Below, piece after piece: positions 16,199-24,991 of a DNA stretch of 64,000 nt. The DNA comes from Anaerovorax odorimutans (GTDB lineage: Bacteria > Bacillota > Clostridia > Peptostreptococcales > Anaerovoracaceae), in the NCBI RefSeq assembly GCF_024459955.1, contig NZ_JANFXK010000013.1, positions 54,269 through 118,268 of the forward strand, in the 5' to 3' direction. Within the stretch, counting starts at the first letter, position 1. Every line of letters starts with the position of its first letter. Position numbers and translations under genes: made by a program. A model generated the notes under the pieces. That model had not been told where the DNA came from. It worked only from the letters and a program-made list of their open reading frames with translations, and ran no database searches.

Positions 16199-16873
16199 CT
16201 ACTTCTCAAAGTGCTGGTAATCTTTCAGCGAATTCCAGTCCCCTCCCCAGGAAAAGCCATGTTTCTTAAAAAGAGTGTAGATAAAATCACCCCGCTGTAT
16301 CATAGCGGAGGCGTATTTTCCGGTACATTTTTTCTCGTCCCGCTGCGCATAGGCTTTGCCGTTTGCGGGCAGCACTGTATTCCCCTTCACATAAGGGTTT
16401 ATTTGGGGGTTGATGTCGATGGCCATGCCGCAGGCGTGGCGGGACAAACTGCTGCTGCCGGTGATCTTTCGATAGTTAAAGGATGTGGTGTTATTGGCTT
16501 CCATGGATTTTTCATCGCTGGCCCCGTAATTGTCGATAAGAGAGACCTCTTCCAGAGGATATTCATGTTTATACAATTCATAAAAAATTTCCGCGATATC
16601 CTTGGCGATTCTGCGATTGACAATCAGCTCTCCGCTTTTTTCGTTTCCTTCAAAATCCACATACTTGATTTTCACGTATCGCAGGTCATCCAGAGAGATG
16701 TCCGGATTTTCCCGGTAGGAACTTCCTGTAATTCTCGATTCAATAGCAGGGGAGATTTCGTGATAAGAAAAACCGTCTTTATAAACGGTGCCGGGGGTAT
16801 TGGATATCTGAGGAAATACGGATGTGGATGCCATCAAGAGACAGCTGACCAGGCATATAGTCATTTTATTCAA
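16199..16873 (-). CDS. M15-family (VanY-like) D,D-carboxypeptidase/L,D-peptidase
   Basis: 224-aa secreted peptidase with an N-terminal signal-like segment (MTICLVSCLLMASTSVF). The M15 zinc site is evident: SLSRHACGMAIDINP (His and Asp, about residue 140-155) and the C-terminal GGDWNSLKDYQHFE (Asp and His). Such enzymes trim peptidoglycan stem peptides. I prefer the TTG at 16873, 7 bases after GGAGGG, over the ATG three codons later, whose spacing is 16; a longer upstream frame would run through the ribosome site. It is convergent with the repeat region. Confidence 0.85.
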   Translation of the reverse strand: MNKMTICLVSCLLMASTSVFPQISNTPGTVYKDGFSYHEISPAIESRITGSSYRENPDISLDDLRYVKIKYVDFEGNEKSGELIVNRRIAKDIAEIFYELYKHEYPLEEVSLIDNYGASDEKSMEANNTTSFNYRKITGSSSLSRHACGMAIDINPQINPYVKGNTVLPANGKAYAQRDEKKCTGKYASAMIQRGDFIYTLFKKHGFSWGGDWNSLKDYQHFEK

Positions 16874-17009
16874 AAAAACACCCTCCTTTCCTATAAGGTA
16901 TTTTAGCAGAAAAAAGGCACAACATCTAGTGGCAGACAAGAGCTCTTAATTATGTTATAATGAACTTCAACCATCGATTTGCGGTACTGCCGCGAGGAAG
17001 GAACCTTTC

Positions 17010-17744
17010 ATGTATTTGACTTTTATCTTTATAGCGGCGCTCGTTCTGCCTGTTCCCGTGATGATACCGGCCATGGGAAAGAAACTGTCGCCCTACCGGG
17101 TGGTACTGGAAGGAATCTTTGCAGGAGTTATCGGATCAATTCTTATCATGATAATTGCTTCTGCCACAGGAAACGGGATCTTAGACACGATCCAGGAAAG
17201 TGTCCGCTATATGGCCCAGACAGTGGCAAAGGACCCAATGATTGGGGAACTGCTTGGAAAAGAGACCACTGAGACAGAAAGGGTACAGCTTTTAATTCAG
17301 GTGTATGGACAGGCTGCTAATTTAGTGCCCTCCACCATTTGCATCTTTACAGCAATCGCAGCTTATATCGAATATATTATACTTAGCAGAATTGTAAAAC
17401 CGGAAGGTATCCCCGCGCTTAGGATGCCGAAGTTCCGAGAATTTGATCTCCCAAGAAATGTTATTATCGGTTGGGTAGTAATATTCCTGTTATCTTGGAT
17501 TTTAGCAAAAACAGGAATGCATGCGGGAGAGCTGCTGTATGGAAACATAAACGCATTGTTTAACTTTGTGTTCTGCCTTCAGGGGATGTCCGTTCTTTTC
17601 ATGTTCTGTTATAAAAGAAAGGCACCCAAGGCAATCGCTGTTATCATCATCATCTTCTTTCTTTTTTCCGGTTTCGGAAAGCTTGTTCTGCTGATCCTGG
17701 GATTTGCGGACGTAATATTCAGACTGAAAGAAAAACTAAAATGA
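17010..17744 (+). CDS. YybS-like membrane protein (DUF2232)
   Basis: 244-aa polytopic membrane protein of the YybS/DUF2232 type, with about seven hydrophobic segments and a short hydrophilic region around residues 60-95. YybS-like proteins resemble S components of vitamin transporters, but the function is unproven. Gene order yybS - gdpP-like - rplI - dnaB is the same as in Bacillus, which supports the call. A TATAAT box at 16956-16961 is the probable promoter. It ends 27 bp before the next gene. Confidence 0.78.
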   Translation: MYLTFIFIAALVLPVPVMIPAMGKKLSPYRVVLEGIFAGVIGSILIMIIASATGNGILDTIQESVRYMAQTVAKDPMIGELLGKETTETERVQLLIQVYGQAANLVPSTICIFTAIAAYIEYIILSRIVKPEGIPALRMPKFREFDLPRNVIIGWVVIFLLSWILAKTGMHAGELLYGNINALFNFVFCLQGMSVLFMFCYKRKAPKAIAVIIIIFFLFSGFGKLVLLILGFADVIFRLKEKLK

Positions 17745-17771
17745 TGATACAGGAATAGGAGATTATACTTC

Positions 17772-19526
17772 ATGTATGTAAGTCGGATAGAAAAATTGCT
17801 TGCCGCATATTCCCCGGTACCTCTTTGTGTAGTCAATCCACAGGGAAAGGTATCGAGAGCCAGCTCGAAAATCGACGAGGTTTTCATTTATGATGGAATC
17901 AGGGGAGCGGATGTATATGCCCTCACGGGCATCAAACATTCGGAGATTATTGCGGCAACGAATGAAAAAAGATCACTGACCATTTCCCGTAACGACAAGA
18001 TATTTAAGATCTTGACCTCCTTTATCGGAGACGGTGAACTGGCCAGTATTGCTATGTACTTTTTCGATGTTACCACCTATGAGATGCTGAAAACGCTTCA
18101 CAATCAGGAGAGAAGCTGCATGGCCATCGTCAATGTGGATAATTTTGACGAGCTTACTTCCAGTGCGGGAGAGGAAAAGCAGATGATGCTCGCCTCGGAC
18201 ATTGATAAGGTCATTCGCACCTGGGGCGCGAGAATGAACGCGTCCATCACCAGGTATAAAGAACACCTGTATTTCATGGTCTTTGAGTATAAACATTATG
18301 AAAAGCTGGTGGAGACAAAATTCCCGATTCTGGACGAAATGCGGGAACTGGAAACGGAATCGGACTTTCCTGTGACCTTGAGCATAGGAATCGGCGTGGC
18401 CGGTAAAACTCCGATGGAAACGGAACAGTATGCCAACGACGCGCTGGAGATCGCACTGGGACGAGGCGGAGACCAGGCAGTCGTAAAGAATGTAAGGCGC
18501 ATTGAATATTACGGCGGCAAGATGCAGACCGTGGAAAAGCGCAACAAAGGAAAATCCAGAGTTATTGCCCATGCTTTAAAGCAGCTGATCGAACAGTCTT
18601 CAAGGGTCATTATCATGGGACACCGCAATCCGGATATGGATTGCTTTGGCGCGGCGCTGGGCATTTTTCGGATCGCTGCCAACATAAAAAAAGAAGCGTA
18701 CGTTGTTATTAACGGATACAATGAGGCCCTCACAGCGATTTACCAGGCTGCCAGGGAAACGGAAGAATACAGCTTCATCAATTCGGAGAAAGCCATTTCC
18801 CTGTGTGATGAAAACGCTTTGATTGTGGTTCTGGACACCCACAGGCCAAGCCTGGTAGAATGTCCGGAGCTTCTGAACATGGAAAAAATCGTAGTCATAG
18901 ACCATCACAGAAAGGCGGAGGAAGCAATTCCCAACATGATCCTTTCTTACATGGAGCCATATGCGTCTTCCACATCCGAACTGGTGACAGAGATCATCCA
19001 GTATTCAGGTGATAAGAAATCTTTGAAAAAGATGGATGCCGAAGCGCTGCTGGCTGGTATCACAGTAGATACCAACCGTTTTGCCGTAAAGACCGGGGTG
19101 CGTACCTTCGAGGCCGCTTCATGGCTGAGACGCTGCGGCGCGGACACGGTAACGGTAAAAAAATATTTTCAGGCTGATCTGGAAAGCTTTCAGATTCGGG
19201 CAAAATGCATCGCAGGCGCGCAGTTCCTGGATGACGGTATCGCCATGTCGGTCTGCCAGGGAAGAAATCCCAACGCACAGATTGTCAACTCTCAGGTAGC
19301 CGATGAATTGCTGACTGTGCAGGGTGTGCGGGCAACCTTTGTGGCCGGACAGAACGAACACGGACAGACCGTGGTCAGCGCCAGATCTCTTGGGGATGTC
19401 AACGTACAGCTGATTATGGAACAGCTGGGTGGCGGCGGACATCTCAACACGGCCGGCGCGCAGGTAACGATGACGCCGGAAGAAACTTTGGAAAAACTGA
19501 AGGAAATTCTTAAGGATTTTCTTTAA
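17772..19526 (+). CDS. GdpP-like c-di-AMP phosphodiesterase without membrane helices
   Basis: 584-aa cyclic-di-AMP phosphodiesterase homologue. A PAS-like N-terminus (VNPQGKVSRASSKIDEVF) and a degenerate GGDEF domain (VTLSIGIGV, about 203-211) lead to the DHH/DHHA1 phosphoesterase (GHRNPDMDCFGAA, VLDTHRP, VIDHHRKAEE, ending GGGGHLNTAGAQV). GdpP proteins are normally about 650 aa with two N-terminal transmembrane helices; here the ATG with AGGAG at 10-base spacing starts directly at the PAS domain, so the enzyme looks cytosolic. It hydrolyses c-di-AMP to pApA, affecting osmotic and cell-wall homeostasis. Confidence 0.88.
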   Translation: MYVSRIEKLLAAYSPVPLCVVNPQGKVSRASSKIDEVFIYDGIRGADVYALTGIKHSEIIAATNEKRSLTISRNDKIFKILTSFIGDGELASIAMYFFDVTTYEMLKTLHNQERSCMAIVNVDNFDELTSSAGEEKQMMLASDIDKVIRTWGARMNASITRYKEHLYFMVFEYKHYEKLVETKFPILDEMRELETESDFPVTLSIGIGVAGKTPMETEQYANDALEIALGRGGDQAVVKNVRRIEYYGGKMQTVEKRNKGKSRVIAHALKQLIEQSSRVIIMGHRNPDMDCFGAALGIFRIAANIKKEAYVVINGYNEALTAIYQAARETEEYSFINSEKAISLCDENALIVVLDTHRPSLVECPELLNMEKIVVIDHHRKAEEAIPNMILSYMEPYASSTSELVTEIIQYSGDKKSLKKMDAEALLAGITVDTNRFAVKTGVRTFEAASWLRRCGADTVTVKKYFQADLESFQIRAKCIAGAQFLDDGIAMSVCQGRNPNAQIVNSQVADELLTVQGVRATFVAGQNEHGQTVVSARSLGDVNVQLIMEQLGGGGHLNTAGAQVTMTPEETLEKLKEILKDFL

Positions 19527-19553
19527 CTTATCACATTAGGAGGTTACAATAAA

Positions 19554-19997
19554 ATGATAGTAATATTGCAAAAAGATTTAAAAGGGACAGGCAAAGCAGG
19601 CGACGTGGTAAAAGTAAGCGACGGATACGCCAGAAACATGCTGATACCAAAAGGAATCGCAAAGGAAGCAACTGAAGGAAATATAAGAAACCTGGAAAAG
19701 CAGAAAGAAATCGCAGCGGAAAAAAAGGCTGAGCAGAAAGCAGCAGCCGAAGAAAACGCCAAGAAGATCAGCGGGCTTTCCGTGACGATCAAAACAAAAG
19801 GCGGCGAAGGCGGCAGACTCTTTGGTTCCATTACATCCAAGGACATTGCGCAGGCCCTTGCCGATCAACATAAAATCAAGGTTGACAAGAAAAAGATTGA
19901 TCTGGACAGCCCGATCAAACAGACCGGAGATTTTACCATCCCAATCAAGCTGTATCCGGAAGTGACGGCTCAGCTGAAGGTGACGGTTACAGTCTAA
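19554..19997 (+). CDS. rplI: 50S ribosomal protein L9
   Basis: 147-aa L9. The N-terminal domain begins MIVILQKDLKGTGKAGDVVKVSDGYARNMLIPKG, a long central helix is rich in Lys, Glu and Ala (residues 40-75), and the C-terminal domain has GGEGGRLFGSITSKDIA. It binds 23S rRNA at the L1 stalk base. AGGAGG lies upstream. It is in the conserved gdpP-rplI-dnaB run, 18 bp before dnaB. Confidence 0.97.
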   Translation: MIVILQKDLKGTGKAGDVVKVSDGYARNMLIPKGIAKEATEGNIRNLEKQKEIAAEKKAEQKAAAEENAKKISGLSVTIKTKGGEGGRLFGSITSKDIAQALADQHKIKVDKKKIDLDSPIKQTGDFTIPIKLYPEVTAQLKVTVTV

Positions 19998-20015
19998 AGG
20001 GAAGAGGCAACAGAC

Positions 20016-21341
20016 ATGGAAAGAATTCCTCCTCATAACGAAGAGGCCGAACGTTCTGTCCTGGGCTCCGCCCTTTTGGATAAGGACGCCCTGTTCGATG
20101 TGGTAGAACTGCTGGTACCGGATGACTTTTACAGTGAAACCCATAAAGAGATTTTTAAAGCCATCACAGATTTATATAAACGAAGCGCGCCGGTAGACGC
20201 GCTGACGGTCTCCGAGGAGCTGAAAAAACGAAACTCACTGGAGATGGTAGGCGGCAGAGCATATGTAGCGACTCTTTCCGCAGATGTTCCATCCACATCC
20301 AACGCAGCCGAATACGCAAAGATCATCGCCCAAAAGGCATCTCTTCGAAGGCTCATCACTACGGCCGACGATATCGTCCAAAAGAGCTACGAAGAAAATA
20401 TGGATACCAATGCGATTCTGGATTTTGCGGAACAGGGAATCTTCGAAATTGCCCAAAAGGGACAAAAGAGCGATTTTGCGCATATCAAGGACGTTCTGCT
20501 GGAAAACATCAATATTATTGATAAAATTTCCCAGCTGGAAGGAAACCTCACCGGTTTGACCACCGGATTCCGGGATCTGGATCAGATGACCTCCGGACTG
20601 CAGAGGTCGGATCTGATTATTCTGGCGGCGAGACCTGCCATGGGAAAGACCGCCTTTGCTCTGAGCGTAGCTCAGCAGGCAGCCATTAAGGGCGGCGCCA
20701 GCGTAATGATCTTCAGTATGGAGATGTCCAAGGAGCAGCTGGGTCAGAGACTGCTGTCCATGGAATCCCGCATTGACATGCAGAACTTAAAAACAGGAAA
20801 CCTGGAAAGAAAAGACTGGGACCAGATCAACATGGCGCTCGATGTCCTTTCCAGAGCCAACATTAATATTGACGATACCCCGGGTATCAGCATTATGGAG
20901 ATGAAGAACAAATGCCGCCGGCTTAAAGCAGAAAGCGGATTGGATCTGATTGTCATCGACTATCTCCAGCTGATGAATCTGGAGGGCAAAAAAACGGACA
21001 GCAGAACGCAGGAGATCTCAGCGCTTTCCAGAAACCTGAAGCTCCTGGCAAGGGAGCTGGACTGTCCGGTCATTGTTCTCTCACAGCTGTCCCGTGCGCC
21101 CGAGCAGAGGCCCAATCACAGGCCGATGCTGGCCGACCTTCGTGAATCAGGGTCCATCGAGCAGGACGCGGACATCGTAATTTTCCTTTATCGGGATGAA
21201 TATTACAATGAGGACACCGATAAGCCCGGAGAATGTGAAGTTATTGTTGCCAAGCACAGAAGCGGACCTACCGGGACCGTGGACGTGACATGGCTGGGTA
21301 AATATACAAGATTTGCTGACAAGAGCAGCATTGGGAGGTAA
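20016..21341 (+). CDS. dnaB: Replicative DNA helicase
   Basis: 441-aa DnaB-type hexameric helicase. The N-terminal helical domain begins PPHNEEAERSVLGSALLD. The RecA-like motor starts near residue 180 with Walker A ARPAMGKTAFAL, then MIFSMEMSKEQLGQRL, Walker B LIVIDYLQLM and QLSRAPEQR with an arginine finger. It unwinds DNA at the fork and binds primase. No intein or insertion is seen. It is followed after 2 bp by a DUF1858 gene. Confidence 0.97.
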   Translation: MERIPPHNEEAERSVLGSALLDKDALFDVVELLVPDDFYSETHKEIFKAITDLYKRSAPVDALTVSEELKKRNSLEMVGGRAYVATLSADVPSTSNAAEYAKIIAQKASLRRLITTADDIVQKSYEENMDTNAILDFAEQGIFEIAQKGQKSDFAHIKDVLLENINIIDKISQLEGNLTGLTTGFRDLDQMTSGLQRSDLIILAARPAMGKTAFALSVAQQAAIKGGASVMIFSMEMSKEQLGQRLLSMESRIDMQNLKTGNLERKDWDQINMALDVLSRANINIDDTPGISIMEMKNKCRRLKAESGLDLIVIDYLQLMNLEGKKTDSRTQEISALSRNLKLLARELDCPVIVLSQLSRAPEQRPNHRPMLADLRESGSIEQDADIVIFLYRDEYYNEDTDKPGECEVIVAKHRSGPTGTVDVTWLGKYTRFADKSSIGR

Positions 21342-21343
21342 CC

Positions 21344-21544
21344 ATGAAGGAAATCACCAAAGATATGATGATTTGCGAGATACTGGACATGAATCCTCAG
21401 CTGGAAGATGTCTTTATCTCTCACGGACTGAACTGTGTGGGCTGCCCGGGCAGCAGCGGGGAGACCCTCCAGGATGCGGCAGAGGGCCACAGCGTCGATC
21501 TGAGCAAACTATTGGAGGATCTAAACAAAGCTAATGAACTTTAG
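21344..21544 (+). CDS. DUF1858 small protein
   Basis: 66-aa protein consisting of one DUF1858 domain, with the family pattern EITKDMMICEILDMNPQLEDVFISHGLNCVGCPGSSGETL and a Cys pair (NCVGC). The same domain is found at the N-terminus of ScdA/RIC iron-sulfur repair proteins and in hydroxylamine-reductase contexts. The free form has no known function. It is translationally linked: only 2 bp after dnaB, and its end overlaps the next start by 11 bp. Confidence 0.85.
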   Translation: MKEITKDMMICEILDMNPQLEDVFISHGLNCVGCPGSSGETLQDAAEGHSVDLSKLLEDLNKANEL

Positions 21545-22805
21545 GCGGGAACAGACAAAGGACTATTATTTGCTGGACACAGATGTTGAGAATATTTTTA
21601 TCAATGAATATATGGCTTCCGCTCCCGGCGATTATGTGAAGGTCTACCTTTTTGCTCTCATGTATGCCAACCTGGGTGAGGAGATGGAAAACGAAACCAT
21701 TGCCAAACAGCTTGGCCTGCAGGAAGAGGATGTTCTGAAAGCATGGACCTATTGGGAGAGCATGGGTGTCATTTCCAAGTGCCGAAAAAACGCAGATGAT
21801 AAATTCAATTACGAGGTGGAATTCATTAACCTCAAAGAGCTGCTGTACGGCAAGACACCGAAGAAAAAAAAGAAGCCTGTGGATGACAGCACAAAAGCTG
21901 TCATGGCGGATAAAAACATTCAGAGCATGTTTCGTTCCATAGAACGTGTCGTAGGCAGGGTGATCAGCGGCGCCGAAATGATGGAGATCCTTTCCTGGAT
22001 CAACGATTTCAATGCTTCGCCGGAGGTCATCGTTTACGGATATTCCTACTGCGCTTCCAAAGAAAAGAAAAACATTCGATATGTGGCCGCAGTGGTAAAG
22101 GGCTGGGTCTCAGAAGGGCTGAGCGATGTGCTTGCGGTAGAGGAATATCTGAAAGAAAGAGATCAGAGGCACTATCTCTATAAGAGAGTGCTTAAAGCTT
22201 TGGGATTTGATCGAAACCCGACGGAAGAAGAAAAGAAAATCATGAACCGTTGGTTCGATGATATGAATTATACCATCGACAAAGTGCTTGAGGCCTGCGG
22301 CAAGACCAGCGGCATATCCAATCCCAACATCAACTATGTCAACAAAGTCCTGCTCAACTGGTACGAAGAAAAGACCGGGACAGTGGGAGGAAAGCCGAAG
22401 CCAGTCTCTGTTTCTACGGTACTCAAATATTACAGCTATTTGAGAAACAAAGAAGAAGAGGAGGCCGACGCTCACAAAAGGGATCTGTATGAAAAAATCC
22501 CGCGCCTGCGGGAAGTGGAAGAAGAGATGAACTCCTGCAGAATGAAGATGTCAAAGGTCATCATTTCTGACAGGATTGATAAACAGGCGGAAATCAAAAG
22601 ACTACAGGACACCGTAGACAGCCTGAGCAGAGAGAGAGCAGTTCTTTTGACCGACAATGACTTTGAACTCGATTATCTGGATGTGCACTATAAGTGTAAA
22701 ATATGTAAGGACACCGGAACTAACGACGAGGGTGAGCGCTGTGAGTGCTTTAACCTCCGGACGAAAGAGGCGGAACTATGGCAGAAAAATTTGACAACCG
22801 AATAA
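21534..22805 (+). CDS. DnaD-domain protein fused to a DnaI/DnaC-like N-terminal domain
   Basis: 423-aa replication-initiation protein. Residues about 1-110 resemble the DnaD winged-helix N-domain. DnaD C-domains follow around 125-300 (RSIERVVGRVISGAEMMEILSWI; ALGFDRNPTEEEKKIMNRWFDDM). Residues about 310-423 look like the N-terminal part of the DnaI/DnaC helicase loader: IPRLREVEEEMNSCRMKMSK, a coiled coil, YKCKICKDTGTNDEGERCEC (zinc-type C-x2-C...C-x-C). The AAA+ loader ATPase that normally follows is absent, and the chain ends 19 residues on. It probably helps load DnaB. It overlaps the M23 gene by 28 bp. Confidence 0.8.
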   Translation: MNFRREQTKDYYLLDTDVENIFINEYMASAPGDYVKVYLFALMYANLGEEMENETIAKQLGLQEEDVLKAWTYWESMGVISKCRKNADDKFNYEVEFINLKELLYGKTPKKKKKPVDDSTKAVMADKNIQSMFRSIERVVGRVISGAEMMEILSWINDFNASPEVIVYGYSYCASKEKKNIRYVAAVVKGWVSEGLSDVLAVEEYLKERDQRHYLYKRVLKALGFDRNPTEEEKKIMNRWFDDMNYTIDKVLEACGKTSGISNPNINYVNKVLLNWYEEKTGTVGGKPKPVSVSTVLKYYSYLRNKEEEEADAHKRDLYEKIPRLREVEEEMNSCRMKMSKVIISDRIDKQAEIKRLQDTVDSLSRERAVLLTDNDFELDYLDVHYKCKICKDTGTNDEGERCECFNLRTKEAELWQKNLTTE

Positions 22806-24220
22806 ACACATTAACAGAAAAATTGAATACAAAAAAGCCGGGCAAATTTGCCCAATTTCGAAAATTCTCGGAACAGCATAGAAAACTATTTTTAGCGGTA
22901 TTTGCGGCATTTATTATAGCCACGGTTGGAATGCTGGGCATCTTCAATCACTATATGGCGTACGAATACTCCTACAATGGAAAAGTTTTAGGAGTTGTTA
23001 AAGACAAGGAAGACGTGCTCAGAATTACCGACCTGGTACAGAGCGCCCTTACCGAAGAAAGAGACATTGAAGTCATCATTGACAAGAAAAAGGATATAAG
23101 CTTTAAGCGGGTATCCGCCTTTGGCAAGGACACTCACATTGATACTTCGGAAGAAGTTCTCAAACGGCTTACCTATGTAGGCGATGTCAACGTCAAGGCC
23201 TACAGCATCACTGTCAACGGAAAACATGCCGCAGTAGTTGACAGCGAAGAATCCGCAAAGAAGGTTCTCAGCGCTCTTAAAGACGATTACACCGACGAAG
23301 GTGAGAACGTAGTAGTTGAAGACGCGAAGTTCGTTGAAGACGTTGAGATCAAAGAGGTCAATACGGACCTGGAAAACCTGCAGCAGGAAGAGGATGCGAA
23401 AAATGCGCTGAAGACTGGAAACGTTGTTGAAAAGACGCATGTCGTTAAAGCCGGAGAAACCTTGGCGGACCTGGCGAAGGACAGCAGCATGACAGAAGAG
23501 CAGATCATAGAAATGAATCCGGAAATCAATCCGAAAAAGCTGGAAGTGGGAAGCGAAATCAAGATGCAGGAAGAAGAACCGGTGGTTACGCTGAAGGCTT
23601 CCGAACTGGTCACATATGAAGAACCGATCGACTATGAGACCGTAGAAAAGAAATCCGATAAAATTTATGAAGGCGAAAAGGAAGTAAAGACCAAGGGTAA
23701 AAAGGGTACAAAGGTCATTACGGCCAGAGTAGAAAAAAGCAACGGTGAGGAATCCACAAAGGTTCCAATCGTAGAAAAAGTTGAAAAAGAACCGACAACA
23801 GAGGTTGTTCTCGTGGGAACCAAGGAAAGACCTCCGACGATCGGATCAGGAAAATACATATATCCGGTTACCAACTATCGCATATCCTCACCATTTGGCG
23901 CACGCTGGGGCAGAAACCATAACGGCGTAGACCTGGCCTGTGCGATGGGAACCGATGTAATGGCCGCTGACGGCGGAACGGTTACCTGGGCAGGATATAA
24001 AGGAAGCTTCGGATATCTGGTAATCATCGACCACCAAAACGGCATGGAAACCTATTATGGACATAACTCCAAGCTCCTTGTTAAGGAAGGCGATAAAGTG
24101 TATCAGGGATATCATATCGCAGAATCAGGCAGCACCGGCAGAAGCACCGGCCCGCATTGCCACTTTGAAATCAGAGTCGATGGTAATCCGGTCGATCCGA
24201 TGCCATATCTTCCAAAATAA
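22778..24220 (+). CDS. M23 peptidoglycan endopeptidase with LysM and G5 domains
   Basis: 480-aa membrane-anchored cell-wall enzyme. A cytoplasmic basic N-terminus and one transmembrane helix (about residues 36-57) are followed by a stalk domain, a LysM motif (HVVKAGETLADLAKDSSMTEEQI, about 225-270), a G5 domain (about 275-350) and a C-terminal M23 zinc peptidase. Metal ligands are NHNGVDLA (His, Asp) and GPHCHFEI (His). It cuts peptide cross-links. It starts inside the end of the dnaD-like gene and closes the replication operon, before a strong terminator. Confidence 0.92.
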   Translation: MAEKFDNRINTLTEKLNTKKPGKFAQFRKFSEQHRKLFLAVFAAFIIATVGMLGIFNHYMAYEYSYNGKVLGVVKDKEDVLRITDLVQSALTEERDIEVIIDKKKDISFKRVSAFGKDTHIDTSEEVLKRLTYVGDVNVKAYSITVNGKHAAVVDSEESAKKVLSALKDDYTDEGENVVVEDAKFVEDVEIKEVNTDLENLQQEEDAKNALKTGNVVEKTHVVKAGETLADLAKDSSMTEEQIIEMNPEINPKKLEVGSEIKMQEEEPVVTLKASELVTYEEPIDYETVEKKSDKIYEGEKEVKTKGKKGTKVITARVEKSNGEESTKVPIVEKVEKEPTTEVVLVGTKERPPTIGSGKYIYPVTNYRISSPFGARWGRNHNGVDLACAMGTDVMAADGGTVTWAGYKGSFGYLVIIDHQNGMETYYGHNSKLLVKEGDKVYQGYHIAESGSTGRSTGPHCHFEIRVDGNPVDPMPYLPK

Positions 24221-24248
24221 AGAATAAAACTGAAAATGCTTGTTATGG

Positions 24249-24278
24249 ACGGCGTAGCCTTTGGCTACGCCGTTTTTA
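24249..24278 (+). terminator. Terminator of rplI-dnaB-M23 operon
   Basis: ACGGCGTAGCC (24249-24259) and GGCTACGCCGT (24263-24273) form an 11-bp stem with a TTT loop, then TTTT. Confidence 0.92.
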
Positions 24279-24333
24279 CACCGTGAGTGGTCAATCGCCA
24301 TTCTCTGCTCTATGTCGAGGTCCGTATGAAGGG

Positions 24334-24735
24334 TTATTTTTTTACTCCCATATATCCGTACAGGCAAACAGATTCTCCAACTACATTTCTTGGGAAATGT
24401 TTTTCCTTGCTGCTCGTCTTTCCCAGCACTTTCTTTTCGCTTACATAGAGTCCCTGTTTTTCCCATGCGTATTTGAGTGAAGAAAAGGTCATTCGTTCCG
24501 GACGGAAATTGGGATGGTCCTGCCTGAAGCCCTGCAGACTTTGGGGAGTTTTATCATAATGTGATAGGTACTGCCTGATTTTCTTTATCCGCTTTAAGGA
24601 GGGATTAACAACAAGATAGGTATGCTCGCTTCCCAGCTTTTCAATATATTCTAAAAGAAAATTCAGCGTAAAGGGACCCGCCAGAACAAAACTGGGTGAC
24701 TGAAGCCTTGATGATATCTGATTGTACATCCACAA
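24334..24735 (-). CDS. Unrecognised protein, possibly a gene remnant
   Basis: A 133-codon frame with a protein-like composition (FVLAGPFTLNFLLEYIEKLG, VNPSLKRIKKIRQYLSHY, FSSLKYAWEKQGLYV). The same frame continues upstream another ~30 codons (about to 24834) without a start codon, and no ribosome site precedes the possible TTG/ATG starts at 24735/24729. This suggests a 5'-truncated gene. No family recognised. It lies between the convergent M23 and subtilase genes and may simply be decay. Confidence 0.35.
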   Translation of the reverse strand: MWMYNQISSRLQSPSFVLAGPFTLNFLLEYIEKLGSEHTYLVVNPSLKRIKKIRQYLSHYDKTPQSLQGFRQDHPNFRPERMTFSSLKYAWEKQGLYVSEKKVLGKTSSKEKHFPRNVVGESVCLYGYMGVKK

Positions 24736-24753
24736 GTAGGTTTTTTCAATTAA

Positions 24754-24990
24754 CAGGCGGTAGGACGGGCTGTATTCATTGTTGATCCGACGAGAGTATC
24801 GGCAAAAGCCTATTATAGAAGCCTTCCGTTCCTAATGGCCGAGGAGGGACCGGATGAAAAAAGCATCCAACTGATCGACCAATGTATCGCAGCGATCGGC
24901 GGCAATGAAAGATTCTTTAGCAAGGAACCCTTCTTAGCCGGAATCGCGCAAAATAAAGATGCTGATATTGTCAATAAAGTAATGGGATAA
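24754..24990 (+). pseudogene. Possible gene fragment (3' end)
   Basis: An open frame between stops carries protein-like sequence (AVFIVDPTRVSAKAYYRSLPFLM, then LIDQCIAAIGGNERFF and FLAGIAQNKDADIVNKVMG). The only ATG, at 24835, is in the middle and has no good ribosome site. It overlaps the upstream extension of the opposite-strand frame. I read it as a leftover C-terminus of an unknown gene; it could also be chance. Confidence 0.3.
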
Positions 24991-24991
24991 C

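Noticed and set aside
16055..16906. 283-codon plus-strand frame
   Set aside because: Starts inside a B repeat and runs antisense through the M15 peptidase gene.
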